Of a stretch of DNA of 64,000 nt, positions 62,812 to 64,000 are shown in pieces. Position 1 is the stretch's first letter, and each line of letters starts with the position of its first letter. Source of the stretch: Clostridium putrefaciens. GTDB lineage: Bacteria > Bacillota > Clostridia > Clostridiales > Clostridiaceae. Both the position numbers and the translations under genes were made by a program. The DNA lies in the NCBI RefSeq assembly GCF_900461105.1, contig NZ_UFWZ01000001.1, forward strand, positions 2,046,001 to 2,110,000, given 5' to 3'. The notes beneath the pieces are model-generated. The model saw nothing but the letters and a program-made list of their open reading frames with translations, had not been told where the DNA came from and made no database searches.

Positions 62812-64000
62812 ATGTATAATCCGTTTTTTCACTGTCCCATTTCAAATAATCAAGCTTTAAATTCATTATTAGATGATCAAATGAGGAGTTTTTATAGGGT
62901 TGATGATGATAACACTCCTGAAGTTTTTAATAACCCTAAGGTTTTAGATGATCTTGAAAATACTAACGACTTTGAAGTTTTTAACACTACTAAAGATATT
63001 GATGATATTGATGTTTTTAATGATTTGGAAAACCTTGATGAAATTAGAGATTCTAATGAGCTCCAAGATTATAATGTAATTGAACACTACGCTGAACCTA
63101 ATTCCATGGAAATTCCTTACGAAAATAACTATTCAAATGACTATCGATCTTTAAATGAAAACTATGATGTGTCTCTAGCCGATACTAGGGCTCCTCAGCA
63201 AGATGTAAATAGAATACTTGCACTTCTTAACATTCAAAGGCCGTATCTTGTACGAAATTTTGAAAGATTCGGTGTAAGTCGTGTACTTACTAATATATAT
63301 TTTAGTATTGCTATATCCTACACCATAGACAATGCTAATAGGTATAGTGGAAACATAAATCAAAGAACAAATGCTATATTTAATAATTTCAGAAGAAGTT
63401 ATACTTGGATATTTATTTCTTTACGTTCTAGTGGGGTTCCTAACAAAGTAATTGATAGCACCTTTAAAGAGGTAATAGAATTTACTTTAATGAATACTGG
63501 TACACCTACTCCTCCTAATCCACCTACCCCATCTAATAGATGGAGTAACTGGGAAGACCTTGGTGGTGTCTTATCTTTTGGTCCTGGTGTTTCTTCATGG
63601 TCACCTAATAGACTGGATACCTTTGTAACAGGAACTGACAATGCCTTATATCACAAATGGTGGAATGGATCAAGGTGGAGTGATTTTGAAAAACTAGGTG
63701 GTGTATTAACTTCTGCTCCTGCTGCTGTTTCATGGGCAAATAATAGAATTGATGTATTTGGAAGAGGTACAGACAATGCTATGTGGCATATCTTCTGGGA
63801 TGGTTCAAGATGGAGCAACTGGGAAAGCCTTGGTGGTACTTTAACCTCTTCCCCTGCAGTTTCCTCATGGGCTCGTAATAGACTTGATACCTTTGTACGC
63901 GGCACTGATAATGCCTTATATCATAAATGGTGGAATGGTTCTAGGTGGAGTGATTGGGAAAGTCTTGGTGGAAGATTAACCTCAGCTCCCACTGCTGTTT
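62812..64000 (+). CDS. PLL/DUF346-type lectin propeller protein, partial at the right edge
   Basis: ATG 62812, with AGGAGG six bases upstream, starts a frame of at least 396 codons that runs out of the window. Residues 1-110 are acidic and low-complexity ([14 protein letters not shown]), residues 125-230 look helical, and from about residue 244 repeats of exactly 45 residues start ([38 protein letters not shown]), each with a TDNAL/MYHKWW-type strand. Such repeats form sugar-binding beta-propellers in bacterial PLL-type lectins. No signal peptide is seen. The end of the protein is unknown. Confidence 0.85.
   Translation, partial: MYNPFFHCPISNNQALNSLLDDQMRSFYRVDDDNTPEVFNNPKVLDDLENTNDFEVFNTTKDIDDIDVFNDLENLDEIRDSNELQDYNVIEHYAEPNSMEIPYENNYSNDYRSLNENYDVSLADTRAPQQDVNRILALLNIQRPYLVRNFERFGVSRVLTNIYFSIAISYTIDNANRYSGNINQRTNAIFNNFRRSYTWIFISLRSSGVPNKVIDSTFKEVIEFTLMNTGTPTPPNPPTPSNRWSNWEDLGGVLSFGPGVSSWSPNRLDTFVTGTDNALYHKWWNGSRWSDFEKLGGVLTSAPAAVSWANNRIDVFGRGTDNAMWHIFWDGSRWSNWESLGGTLTSSPAVSSWARNRLDTFVRGTDNALYHKWWNGSRWSDWESLGGRLTSAPTAV

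Noticed and set aside
63399..63905. Minus-strand open frames opposite the lectin repeats
   Set aside because: They repeat with the same 135-base period and are shadows of the plus-strand propeller repeats.

Overview
The window is AT-rich DNA from an endospore-forming, anaerobic Clostridium-like Firmicute. The evidence is the cotJABC spore-coat operon, an oxygen-independent class III ribonucleotide reductase, cobalamin riboswitches, strong purine-rich ribosome binding sites and AT-rich codon use. No rRNA, tRNA or CRISPR array was seen. The species cannot be named from this sequence alone.

Left third (1-25 kb). A partial MATE pump with an attenuator-like leader is followed by nrdD-nrdG under a cobalamin riboswitch. 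Next come a dead sensor kinase, a small gene, a candidate C-rich small RNA, a PC4-like protein and a CofE homologue. The main feature is a complete streptolysin S/clostridiolysin S-type operon on the minus strand (16243 to 7924). It has a 53-residue Cys-rich precursor, an attenuator, the SagB/C/D azole synthetase, a CPBP protease, SagF and a three-gene ABC exporter, in the same order as sagABCDEFGHI. After trhO, an EEP-family hydrolase and a small hypothetical comes a sigma-54-controlled cluster of glutamine-amidotransferase-like hydrolase, APC permease and cysteine desulfidase, with its own enhancer-binding activator.

Middle (25-44 kb). This part holds HutD, DUF2935, an aminoethylphosphonate pathway (nucleotidyltransferase-PEP mutase fusion, phosphonopyruvate decarboxylase, PhnW), and a second ABC exporter paralogous to SagGHI. 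Then come an AlaX-type editing protein, dusA, cotJABC, a DUF1002 protein and an arsR-arsM pair. The arsM reading frame contains an in-frame UGA at the conserved catalytic Cys, with a SECIS-like hairpin after it, so it probably encodes a selenoprotein. YwbE, PepF and an RNA methyltransferase with a probable AUU start follow.

Right part (44-64 kb). A second cobalamin riboswitch precedes a CGGC-domain gene and btuFCD. A LysR gene diverges from a sulfite-reductase-type gene, and an FAD oxidoreductase lies nearby. Two large paralogous surface proteins are followed by an OpuC-type importer. An IS element with a 7-bp target duplication has separated that importer from its apparent native promoter. 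The window ends with a HAD phosphatase, an internally deleted ferredoxin pseudogene, a Lys-rich hypothetical, and the start of a large protein with 45-residue PLL/DUF346-type lectin propeller repeats that runs off the edge.

Functionally, the window combines toxin or antimicrobial production and export, B12-responsive metabolism (uptake plus a B12-independent RNR), arsenic detoxification, phosphonate synthesis and osmolyte uptake. Recent decay is visible as three or four pseudogenes and a repeated relic sequence.
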